Of a DNA stretch of 64,000 nucleotides, positions 55,271-64,000 are shown one piece after another. A program made the translations under genes and the position numbers. Positions within the stretch are counted from its first letter, which is position 1. Every line of letters starts with the position of its first letter. The notes beneath the pieces are model-generated. The model saw only the letters and a list, made by a program, of their open reading frames with translations, did not search any database and was not told the DNA's origin. Source of the stretch: Wolfiporia cocos (Eukaryota > Basidiomycota > Agaricomycetes > Polyporales > Phaeolaceae); the NCBI GenBank assembly GCA_029448655.1, contig JACCLO010000012.1:2914001-2978000 (forward strand), in the 5' to 3' direction.

Positions 55271-56366
55271 TGTCACAGATTTATCTGGGACTTACAGCAT
55301 TTTTCCTACGATTATAGCAATTTACCTGGGATTTATACGTCTAACTACAAGTTATCTACGGGTTAACTCCCATTGCCACCACGACAAGCTCTTAACTGGG
55401 CTTATCAACCACATGACTAGCTTATGTAACGCTACGGTACAACCATGTCCAATAGCAACACTACAGCATACGTCATACAGGTCTCGCCCGTCAGAGCAAG
55501 ACCAGCCACGTCATAGATCTTAGATCATAATGATAGGCCGAGCGCGGCACGCTCGCATAATAATGTCCACAAGTACAAACAGTGCCTCACGGCCTTGTAC
55601 TATTGGGTCGGCCTTCCCGGCTTCCCATCGCCATAAGATCCTAGATCACAATGGCACCTCAGGCGCGCCACGCCTTCGCATAATAATGGCAACACGGCCA
55701 AATAGCACTATATTAGCACCAAGGCAATATCGCTATAGGCTCGGCCTTCTCGGCCATCCCACGGACTCGGCGTTCTCCAAGTCCCGGGCTTCTGCCATCA
55801 CGGCGTTGCCCAAACACCGGTCCTCGCCTCACGGCTAAGACCGCCATATGTTCCGGTAACCTTCCGGTCCGGACATATCACATGCTACGGTGCCTACTGG
55901 CCCAATAGCATTACGACCTCGGCGTTCCGCCTTGGTCAGCACACGATGACCGGCCAATCGCCATTATACCTCACGGTATCCGGCAACCGGCATCCCTTAT
56001 ACCCGGGCTGCGCCCGTCTTCACATGTCCATCTAACGATGAGACCACACGCTCTCTCTTTCACCATTGGCCCGGCCATTACCGGCGGGTCACGGCCTTTG
56101 TAGAGTAGACGCTCCACTTGGTCGCCCTTATGGCAACCAAGCCCACACTCCTTATCGGGCATGCACTATACAGTAGCACATGACCCGTTATATTTGTGTA
56201 TATAAGTAGGGCCTTGACGGCCTATAACCTTAGTTCTATTCTTCTCGGCGTGCGCCGTAGAAGAACCTTCCACCTACTACCGTGCCTGATAACCTCTTCC
56301 TCACCTAAGTCGCCTAGTTCATCGCAGGATACTGGCTTGGTGAGTCCCACAGAGCCATCTGTGTCA
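55271..56366 (+). repeat. LTR F, 3' LTR of LARD-F
   Basis: 1096 bp copy of 50307-51402, followed by the GTGAC duplication. Confidence 0.96.
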
Positions 56367-56453
56367 GTGACGTTCAACGATATTTGTGCCTAACTTACTT
56401 CGACTCACTATACAAGCTCATAATCGGCTTTATTCAGTTGCATCTATTTAACA

Positions 56454-59426
56454 TGGCACGTACCAAAGGACTCTCACGTACCATGCACACGTCTGTAGGC
56501 CAGGGGTTGGGTCAGAGTTCAGCCAACAAAAACTTAAAACAACGTGGCCTCTTTTAAGAGAGACAGAAGGTTAAGGAGAGGAACGAGATGAGGTCTGCAG
56601 GTATGTTGGGCATTACATATTCTAGCGCATTTTGTAATAATGACGATCTCAGGCTTAAGCCGGCAATCTTTGGGCATCCTTGCCGAAATCTGTGGCGATC
56701 AAGTACCCATGGACGTTGAAGACGCCGAGCCAGCCGGGGTGTTCTCAGAGGCTGTTGGCAACGATGTCGATGAATGGGAGACCATCCCTGAGGATCTGCG
56801 TATGAACGAAGATTTCATGCACGCACTACGAGATATTACACATTCAAGGTATGTCGTATGACACTTTTATAGCTGCTGCTGCTAAATATCATATGCGCAG
56901 TTTTCGTAGAAGAAAGGATGCACGTACCTGGCACCAGCGTATACAACACATGGACGAGAATTGGCATGTGGTACTTCCAGAACTTGCGGTAGCGTATACC
57001 CACTGGCACTACGCAGATCGTACAGAGGAGCCTGCGTCTGACACACTGGCAACAACATTCGACATTTCTGCGTTCAATATCTTTAGTCTTACAACCTCTG
57101 TTACTGTCCGACGTGCTTCAAGTATGCGATCAAACTCTGAGGCTATAGTAATCCACGGATATCTCGGTACCACGCTGATCAATCCAACCATCGCCATCTC
57201 GTTAAAAATCACTTGAGTTCCTAAATTCTATTTGACTATTCAAAGCATCGTTCAGCATAGAAGCCTTCTGCAAGTTGATGTGTTACTTGTATAAGGTACA
57301 TTAGCTCATGCACTATGTTTCCCGCAATCTATAATATATTTTAGATTCCGTATAAAATTCCGTATAAAGCGCGCTTTCCAACCCTATTTGCAGACGTATT
57401 TGAGGTATATCTTGGCATGCGTTGCATCGTTGACAAGCAAGTACTCACTGCACTTGGACGCAACTCTCCAAACTGGCATGTTTTGTATGGCTGTCCAGCT
57501 TGTGGCTATGAGGTATGTGGGGGTCCCCAAATTGCTTTTAAATCTCTCATGTCATATCACAGCTTATTGGGGAGCCTGCTCTGAAGTGGAAGAGGCTCAT
57601 ATGTATGGACGGTAACAATTCTCTCAAGCGCCTCGCTCCGTTTGACAACAGGATGCAAGGAGATATCCGAATCTTCGAGGAAAGCAACTACTTCTTAGCA
57701 CAGGACTTCGTTAACCAGTACGCAAATGAGGTGCAATCTCATAAGCGCAGACCAAACGATTCGTGGGCGGAATATGCAGAGGAGGAGGAGGGCGACAACG
57801 CAGAGGAGGATACTCAAGACATGACTGAAGGTGATCCAACGGATGGAGCCATCGATTGCCTGGATTACGAACTGTGTACGAAGAACTGGAAGGCGGCGGC
57901 GTCTGATGAGAAAAACAAATGTGGGCAATTTTTAACGAGACCGGGATCTTTGCCAGTGCATGCAGACACGGATTTATTCTGTGAATCATGGACATGGTAC
58001 GAAGTGGAGAACTGTAAGCATGCGTTATTATAGTGAACTATGGCTAACTGATTGCATAGAGCCAAATATCCCCTGGCAATTGTATTAAAATCACTCGATG
58101 TATTGCGCGAACGAGTACTCATGGGATACAACATTGGATGCGAGTTTGAGGGGACTATACGACGCAGTTCTCTCGGATGGAGATGGAAAGAGGCAAACTG
58201 CAGATGCTGTGTGAATGCCTTCCACGGATATACTCACTGCTATCCGTGTCAGACGCGCAACCGTCCGAACGTCATTGAAGGTGCAGGCATCGAGGATCTC
58301 AAGACACTGGAGAGAATATTCAGTGCATCTAACAATCTTGCCTCTGTCACTCGACATGCATTGGCATATCGCCGACGTGTTCTAATCAACACTTACTTCA
58401 AACAATGGGATGAAGAAAAATATGCAAACCTGAGCACTATGATCTTCAATAATTATAGACAGGCTCTAGACATCTTGGACTCAGAATCTACAGCTCTGGA
58501 AGAAGCACTGGACTCACTAGGCATCACACTGGATCAGATACACACATGGCATGAAGAGGAGCCCTCCTATTTTCAGCAGCTCGAGCACGAGAACGATGCT
58601 AATTTACACGCGGTCGCCTACGTCGAGGTGTTACAAGAGCTACATGCAGTAGTGGCTGAACTTGAAGGCATATCTTCGAAATTCTATCACACTGCCCCTG
58701 CTGAATTACGTTTCGCTCCTCCAATTGCCAGCTCAGTCAACTATAATGCTGAATTGTCTCACACGCAAAAGCTGGAGACTCGGCGTAAATTCCTACGCGA
58801 ACGACATGCTACATTAACACGTGAGGTCACAGAAATGGAGGTTCACATGGAAATTTCCAGGCGGTGGGAAGTAACGGATCAGCAATACATCGACGCAGTA
58901 AGCTACATGACAAATAGGCAGTATCATAAGGCGTTGGACAATCTCCAGCGCCTCGTAATCCAACGCCTGTTCAAATTACACAGGATGAACATATCGCAGA
59001 CGGGTAAGTGCTGTGGCTTTTATATGATTGTAATTAACAATCGATCTGTTTCAAGGATATCGCACGCGAACATACATTGCTAAATTGCTGCAAGCGCAAT
59101 CAAAAGCCATTCAAAACGCCGTCAAGATATACAATCAGGCTGCTTTGATGCTGGATCCCCCGAAGCCCACCGTTGACTGGGAGAGAGTATCCCATTACAA
59201 TTTCCTGGAGGACTTTCACCTGTTAAGAGATACTCGCAACAGTGTGATGGACAAACCATGGACACGGCCTGCGATTCGTGAGACAATGAAAGAAGCACGG
59301 CGGATCGAACACGCGCAAGAGGAAATCGAGCGTTGTAACGTCGAGGCGCGCCGCTTGCACACGTCCATTCATGATGAAGAGGCTCATTTTTTGGATGTCC
59401 TTGCACATCTCAAAGCCGAGCAGTTG
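56454..59426 (+). pseudogene. KDZ (Kyakuja-Dileera-Zisupton) transposase, decayed
   Basis: DNA transposase of the KDZ group, whose proteins often carry cysteine clusters. Recognisable in order: an N-terminal MARTKGLSRT; RRRKDARTWHQRIQHMDENW; a segment with ALGRNSP and the cysteine pair CPACGYE; MDGNNSLKRL with the first catalytic Asp (57605); NWKAAASDE; AKYPLAIVLKSLDV; YNIGCEFEGT; CRCCVNAFHGYTHCYPCQ; GAGIEDLKTLERIFSASN with the catalytic Glu; and a long coiled coil. Introns such as 57514-57561 are typical in size. Decay is clear: the second catalytic Asp (YDIGC) is Asn, there is a frameshift near 57915, a TGA replaces Trp near 57984, and the 3' end is cut by LTR C at 59427. Terminal repeats were not found. 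Confidence 0.85.
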
Positions 59427-60046
59427 TGTCACAAGAATTCTCCTAGTTTCCCTATATTTCTTACTATTTTTCCGGCTATTCTACGAATTATCTACGACTT
59501 TCTAGACCAATAACTAGCTTATCCGGTTCATAAGTTAACGGTTACATACGTGCCGACTGATGGCCCTGTTACCTCCCATAACGACGGTCTTATCTTATCA
59601 CTAGTAGTTACCATCAGTCACATGTCTAGTTCTAGCCAATCGGACGTTTCGTCCGGAAGCAGTCAGCGTATAAACATCAGCAGACCGGGCTTTGGTCACG
59701 CCCTGTCTTTGTAATGACAAGAGCACAAAACGCCATTCGTGCGGCCTATGCTGCCTTTCTATATCCCGGTTTTGATCGGTATATGTATTTATCGTATATT
59801 ACTAAGTACTTAGGTATCTGGGGACTTGTACATACGAATATGAACACTAGTATTATTTAATAAGACTGTTAGGGGTCTTATTTATCATGTATATATACTA
59901 GACTTGCTGAGCGCTATTGCCTCAGTTCTATTCATTGCATTCATACTATCGAGTAACACCCGTGTTGTATCCTGCTTAACAGCTACTACTCTTTGCCTAA
60001 CCAGCAAACCCTTCAAGAATAACTAGTAAGTTCTTATCTTGTGTTA
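59427..60046 (+). repeat. LTR C, 5' LTR of Gyp-C copy 2
   Basis: 620 bp, TGTCACAAGAATTCTCC to CTTGTGTTA. TATA-like GTATATATAC near 59889 and start-site motif AGTTCTATTCAT at 59924-59935. The left flank AGTTG lies in the KDZ pseudogene. The partner duplication would lie beyond the window, so it cannot be checked. The priming site follows directly, which makes it the element's own LTR. Confidence 0.88.
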
Positions 60047-60047
60047 T

Positions 60048-60059
60048 ATGAATAGAACT
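60048..60059 (+). promoter_or_regulatory. Self-priming site of Gyp-C
   Basis: ATGAATAGAACT, one base inside the LTR, is the exact 12 nt complement of AGTTCTATTCAT at 59924-59935. The hairpin CCCTC TTT GAGGG lies just downstream (about 60070-60090); in copy 1 it is extended by CCCAG/CTGGG. Confidence 0.82.
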
Positions 60060-60148
60060 TGCTTTCGCCCCCACCCTCTTTGAGGGTCTGCGATTTTTTC
60101 TTCTTAGGGGTTTTCATCGCCGTCTGTGCACCCCTGCTCGCCGCCAGG

Positions 60149-61311
60149 TGACACAGACTAGACTGTGGGACTCACACTATAACCTTATTGGCGACTTGAA
60201 GGAGTTGCTGAAGGTTGGTGAGGAGACTAGTGGGCGCAAGCAGAGATGTTATGTAACTGTGTGAATGCAGAGAACAAATCTAAGGCTTATCCGCAGTGAT
60301 AGCCCTACTTATATACATGCTTTGTTTGGTTACCGGTAAGGGAGCCAAATATGAAAATGGTCTGTGCGCAGACATAACTAATATGGTTAAGTCGTAAACT
60401 ACAGTAGACCATGTGCGCCGGTAATGGCCGCACCAGTAAGAGCGTTTGTTTGGACCGTAGGTCCATGTTGTGGAAGTGGCTGTAACTACGTTAGTAGGCC
60501 ATGCATGCGATTCTTATATTCCGGTATCGGGATATGAGTAATTGTAAGGGCATTGGCATGTGATAACGAGCGGGCCGCTTATACAATTGTACTGACATAG
60601 CTCGGTATCGGGATATGAGTAAGGCGCGTGACACCGGAGGATAGTCCGCTGAGTCATTGACGCGTACAAACGTGTTATGTACGTGTTGTTATGACAGGTG
60701 GACGTATACCACGTTGTGTACGTGTTGTTTGGTTGCGTGTACGTGTAGACGGGCGCTTAGCAGCTGTCACAGATTTTTCCTTATTTTTAGCTATTTTTCC
60801 TGCTTTTATACTTCAATATCTACGTTGTAGCATAGAATACGTATAACTAGCACATCACGTGACCAAGCACTTACGTCCATGGAACTTACCGGAACCTTCT
60901 AGCAGGTTCCATACCAACCAGAATCACATGCATCGTCTACGCTCACATGATCGCTGACTGATGCTCTTACCTAGAATCACATGTCGAAGTATTAGATCAC
61001 ATGTAGCGTTACTCATCCTTAGGTACCGTAGGTCCTAGTAGTATTAGGGGTCTCGCAACGCATGTATATATACTAGGGCAGACTGAGCGTTAAACCTCAG
61101 TTCTGTTCTCCTCGATATTGAACTACAGCCTAACAAGCTATTTCATCGCCTCACTACTTTGCTTTCTACCCTCTAAGACACCCCCAAAGGATCTTAGTAA
61201 GTATTGCAGTTTGGTTTGTGTCAGCAGCGTAAATGTCTACAAGGTCGTAGAAATACCAGATAAATAGGTAAAAATACGAGAAAAATAGTGGCATGTCCCA
61301 AATCTGTGCCA
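60149..61311 (-). repeat. Solo LTR A holding LTR E
   Basis: Without LTR E and one duplication it is 699 bp, the standard length. Duplication CCAGG at 60144-60148 and 61312-61316. The minus-strand start has drifted to TGGCACAG. Gyp-C copy 1 shows the empty site GCCGCCAGGCAGCAGG (near 44598). Confidence 0.95.
60765..61223 (+). repeat. Solo LTR E, 459 bp
   Basis: TGTCACAGATTTTTCC to GTTTGTGTCA with duplication GCAGC (60760-60764 and 61224-61228). It contains GTATATATACTAGG. It was inserted in LTR A, so it is the youngest layer here. Single copy in the window. Confidence 0.92.
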
Positions 61312-61852
61312 CCAGGCAGCAGGGTATCCTTAGTGGGTTCTGGGGGATCACCGCCTTTGGGCAAATAGCCGGACCGTAGGTGTAAGCGGAACCGGGGACT
61401 GGCTGACAAGCCTTTCCCCATACGTTGGGAATCGATGGCAACGGTGTAACCTCTTGACCGGGCCAGAGATGACCTTCTCGCCTATCCCCAGGCGTACAGG
61501 GGCCACTCTATTTAGAGTTGGGATGGTGGGCACGAGTTGCCCTGCCTAGAACCGCTGCCGATACGGCTTCAGAATGATAGAGTTCTGGCCTTGGCGCCCT
61601 CTAAGTCCCTCAGGGCATGGGTTTGGTTCGAACACTGGCAGCCACCTAACTGGAGTGAGGCGTGGGCACATGCGGGGTGTAATACCCCAAATCCTGCATT
61701 CCAGGCATCAAGGGAAGACGACCTGCTGCACCCCCCACCTGGTAGCGTGAGAGAGACGCAATCCAGTCGCCAACACTAACTCCGGTCGAGGGCGGAGCGC
61801 CCATTGACACTGGAGGATAAGCTCACGACACATCAAGAAGCGATGATAAGCC

Positions 61853-62943
61853 TGACACAGTACGCCTGTGGGACTCACCAAGTGCCTATATTCTTGAGAT
61901 AAGGCGACTTAGAGAGGAGGCAATACCAGCGCAGCAGGATGGTGAGAGTTATTCTACGGCGCAAGCCGAGAATAATAGAACTAGAGTTATAGGGCGTCAA
62001 GCCCCTAGTTATATACATGTTTTATGGGAAGGTCACGTGCTACTAGCTAGTCGTTACCTTTCCGGGTTATGTGGCTTTGCCAAGGGGCGAAGCTTATCTT
62101 ATCTACTGTTTATGGACTCTTCATAGAATGGCCGTGGCAAGGCCCTAATGGCCGAACCAATCGTATGAGAGGGATTTGTGTGTATTATCATATGAACGCG
62201 GGCGCAGCACGGGTATATTGGAAGCCGGTTGCCGGATACCGTGAGGTATAATGGCGATTGGCCGGTCTTCGTTGGATGACCAAGGCGAGACGCCGAGGTC
62301 GTTATGCCATTGGACGGGAAGTACCGTGGCATGTGTTACAGCCCGGACCGGAGGGTTACCGGGACATGTATTGGACTTAGCCGTGAGGCGAGGTCCGGTG
62401 TTTGGGCAACGCCGTGATGGCAGAAGCCCGGGACTTGGAGACCGCCGAGTCCGTGGGAGGCCAAGGAGGCCGTGACCTATAGCGATATAGCCTTGATGCT
62501 ATTATAGTGCTGTATGGTCGTGTTGCCATTATTATGCGAAGGCGTGGCGCGCCTGAGGTGCCATTGTGATCAAGGATCTTATGGCGCGTGGGAAGCCGTG
62601 AAGGCCGACCCAATAGTACAAGGCCGCGAGGCACTGTTTGTACATGTGGACATTATTATGCGAGCGTGCCGCGCTCGGCCTATCATTATGATCTAGGATC
62701 TATGACGTGGCTGGTCTTGCTCTGACGGGCGAGACCTGTATGACGTAGCTGTAACTATGCTATTGGACCGGAAGGTGCCGTAGCATTATGTAAGCTGGTC
62801 ATGTGGTGATAAGCCCAGTTAAGAGCTTGTCGTTGTGGCAATGGGAGTTAACCTGTAGATAACGTGTAGTTAGACGTATAAATCCCAGGTAAATTGCTAT
62901 AATCGTAGGAAAAATGCTGTAAGTCCCAGATAAATCTGTGACA
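61853..62943 (-). repeat. Solo LTR F, minus orientation, 1091 bp
   Basis: Duplication AAGCC at 61848-61852 and 62944-62948. Copy 1 shows the empty site GATAAGCCCCGAC near 45850. It is diverged from the LARD-F LTRs, so it is an older insertion. Confidence 0.95.
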
Positions 62944-63009
62944 AAGCCCCGACAGAAGACCACGTGAATTTCCACTAGAATAGCTTACTTAGACTTCTTT
63001 TACGTAGTC

Positions 63010-63825
63010 ATGCCGAAAGCACCACGTTTCACGGTTACTCCAAGAAACGCCGCTATGGGGGAGCGCGAGGAATGGCACATTGCCTCCTCCAAATCGCTCG
63101 AAGACCGCATCTCCGCGGTCACAGCCCCAAAGCGAGGAAAGTCCCAAAAGGGCAAAGACGTCTTCTACAGGAAGCCGAACCCTGACCCGGAGGAGATCCA
63201 AAGGGTCAACCACGAAGCCGCCCTCGCCGACATCAGGCGGAAGAAGCTCGACAAGCTTTTCCAACAGAAGGAGAAGCTCGAGGCTCGGATCCAGAAACAG
63301 AGCCTGGATCAGCTGATCGCCGAGGCGGCCAGGAAGAGGGTTGAGGACGAGAGAATGGTGAGGAGTCTTTGGGAGCAAATCCAGCCCCCAAAGAAGTCGC
63401 TGTTGGAGAGAGTGGAGGAGCTTAGATTGCCGGCCGAGTGGGTCGAAAAACGAGGTCTTCCGAACCCCAAGGACGTCCATTGCACGGAAAGGAAGTGGGA
63501 CTGGTTTCTGGAAATCGACAAACAGATGAACGCCGCCCACAAGAACCTCTTCCGGCTATGGAAGGTCCCCGACCCAACCACCACGGCCCCCATCATAGCA
63601 AAATTCACCACCCTCGTCACCGACTTCGACGATCTCTCCACACACCTGGAGCAAAGGATCCGTCAGGACTCCATGAAGAACCAAGATCTCCGCCGCCTCG
63701 AAAAATATCTCAGGAGGGTGGAGCACGTCTTTGGAGATCTAGATGTGAAACAGCACGTTACGTACTTAAAGACTCATCTAGTACATAGCGGTCTCGACTT
63801 CGACCTTGGGAAGCCCCAGCTGTAG
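63010..63825 (+). CDS. ORF0 of Gyp-C copy 2, unknown accessory protein
   Basis: 271 residues, intact, starting MPKAPRFTVTPRNAA and ending LGKPQL. Basic N-terminus; coiled-coil block (QQKEKLEARIQKQSLDQL); GLPNPKDVHCTERKWDWF; AAHKNLFRLW; helical C-terminus with FTTLVTDFDDL, NQDLRRLEKYLRRV and LDFDLG. Most differences from copy 1 look conservative, which would fit past selection on the protein, though I have not counted substitutions. It lies downstream of the leader and upstream of the presumed gag, like ORF0 of Gyp-A and Gyp-H. No known domain was recognised and function is unknown. Confidence 0.82.
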   Translation: MPKAPRFTVTPRNAAMGEREEWHIASSKSLEDRISAVTAPKRGKSQKGKDVFYRKPNPDPEEIQRVNHEAALADIRRKKLDKLFQQKEKLEARIQKQSLDQLIAEAARKRVEDERMVRSLWEQIQPPKKSLLERVEELRLPAEWVEKRGLPNPKDVHCTERKWDWFLEIDKQMNAAHKNLFRLWKVPDPTTTAPIIAKFTTLVTDFDDLSTHLEQRIRQDSMKNQDLRRLEKYLRRVEHVFGDLDVKQHVTYLKTHLVHSGLDFDLGKPQL

Positions 63826-64000
63826 TAGATAGAAAGTCCTGGAAAGGCATTATTTTGTGGTGCATGGCATTGATTGCGAAAAAAGTCCTGAAAAGGCACT
63901 TTTTTTCTTGAATTATCGTTAAGGAAGAAAATAACTCAAGCTGACGAATACTGTCCAGCAATGGTGTCTTACACAATCGTCCAAGGCGCTTTGTACAACA
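63826..64000 (+). other. ORF0-gag spacer and start of next ORF of Gyp-C copy 2
   Basis: It contains AAAGTCCTGAAAAGGCACTT and related repeats, then ATG at 63961 (MVSYTIV) as in copy 1 at 47591. The window ends here. Confidence 0.6.

Larger units (their letters stand above)
50307..56366 (+). mobile_element. LARD-F: non-autonomous LTR element, 6.06 kb
   Basis: Two 1096 bp LTRs (50307-51402 and 55271-56366), in which I noticed no difference, surround 3.87 kb without any retroelement protein. Target duplication GTGAC at 50302-50306 and 56367-56371. Self-priming site and polypurine tract are intact. The first 0.9 kb of the interior shares blocks with the Gyp-A leader. This is the classic form of a large retrotransposon derivative that borrows proteins from a relative. 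LTR F solos at 28968 and 61853 show the family has moved repeatedly; its helper is not in the window. Confidence 0.92.
60047..63009 (+). other. Leader of Gyp-C copy 2, with three nested LTRs
   Basis: Leader segments 60047-60148, 61317-61852 and 62949-63009 align with the copy 1 leader (44505-45909). They are separated by LTR A (itself holding LTR E) and by LTR F. No gene was recognised in the leader itself. Confidence 0.85.

Noticed and set aside
1..64000. tRNA or rRNA genes
   Set aside because: I saw no tRNA-like A and B boxes in a foldable context and no rRNA sequence; a tRNAscan or Rfam run would be needed to be sure.

Overview
The window is a transposon-dense stretch of a filamentous-fungal genome, most likely an agaricomycete basidiomycete. 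The clues are introns of about 45-60 nt, a Kyakuja-Dileera-Zisupton (KDZ) transposase with introns, a Crinkler-type protein ending in a kinase, and many chromodomain Ty3/gypsy elements. Most of the sequence is nested or broken LTR retrotransposons. Only one host-like gene reads as intact. LTR families are labelled A, B, C, E, F, G, H, I and J here for convenience; Gyp-A, Gyp-C and Gyp-H are the elements carrying LTRs A, C and H. Gyp-2 and Gyp-3 have lost their LTRs.

Layout. 1-5739: a broken + strand copy of Gyp-A (gag, pol, chromodomain, dUTPase). 5740-7180: a gag fragment and LTR C. 7181-12267: a membrane-protein fragment, a truncated aldose 1-epimerase pseudogene on the minus strand, and an intact seven-exon Crinkler/kinase gene. 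12505-15230: a copia integrase remnant holding two related hAT-like MITEs. 15231-19326: a kinase-like pseudogene split by a young non-autonomous LTR element, TRIM-I. 19562-31138: remnants of three gypsy elements, Gyp-A, Gyp-2 (dUTPase between protease and RT) and Gyp-3, with solo LTRs B, J and F. 31139-41397: a near-complete 10 kb Gyp-A element on the minus strand (LTR, leader, extra ORF, gag, pol, LTR) inserted in a solo LTR G. 41398-44058: the 5' end of Gyp-H. 44396-47865: Gyp-C copy 1, riddled with solo LTRs. 47866-50180: two LTRs G, one holding an LTR B. 50307-56366: a 6.06 kb non-autonomous element, LARD-F, with matching LTRs. 56454-59426: a decayed KDZ transposase. 59427-64000: Gyp-C copy 2, running off the window.

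How it works together. In Gyp-A, Gyp-C, Gyp-H, LARD-F and TRIM-I, the bases just inside the 5' LTR are complementary over 11-12 nt to a site about 25-35 bp below the LTR TATA box. That is the signature of Tf1/sushi-type self-priming, in which the transcript's own 5' end primes reverse transcription. Gyp-A, Gyp-C and Gyp-H also carry an unrecognised but mutually related ORF between leader and gag, called ORF0 here. dUTPase occurs at two different places in pol in two element lineages. Insertions can be ordered from 5 bp target duplications and from paralogous empty sites.
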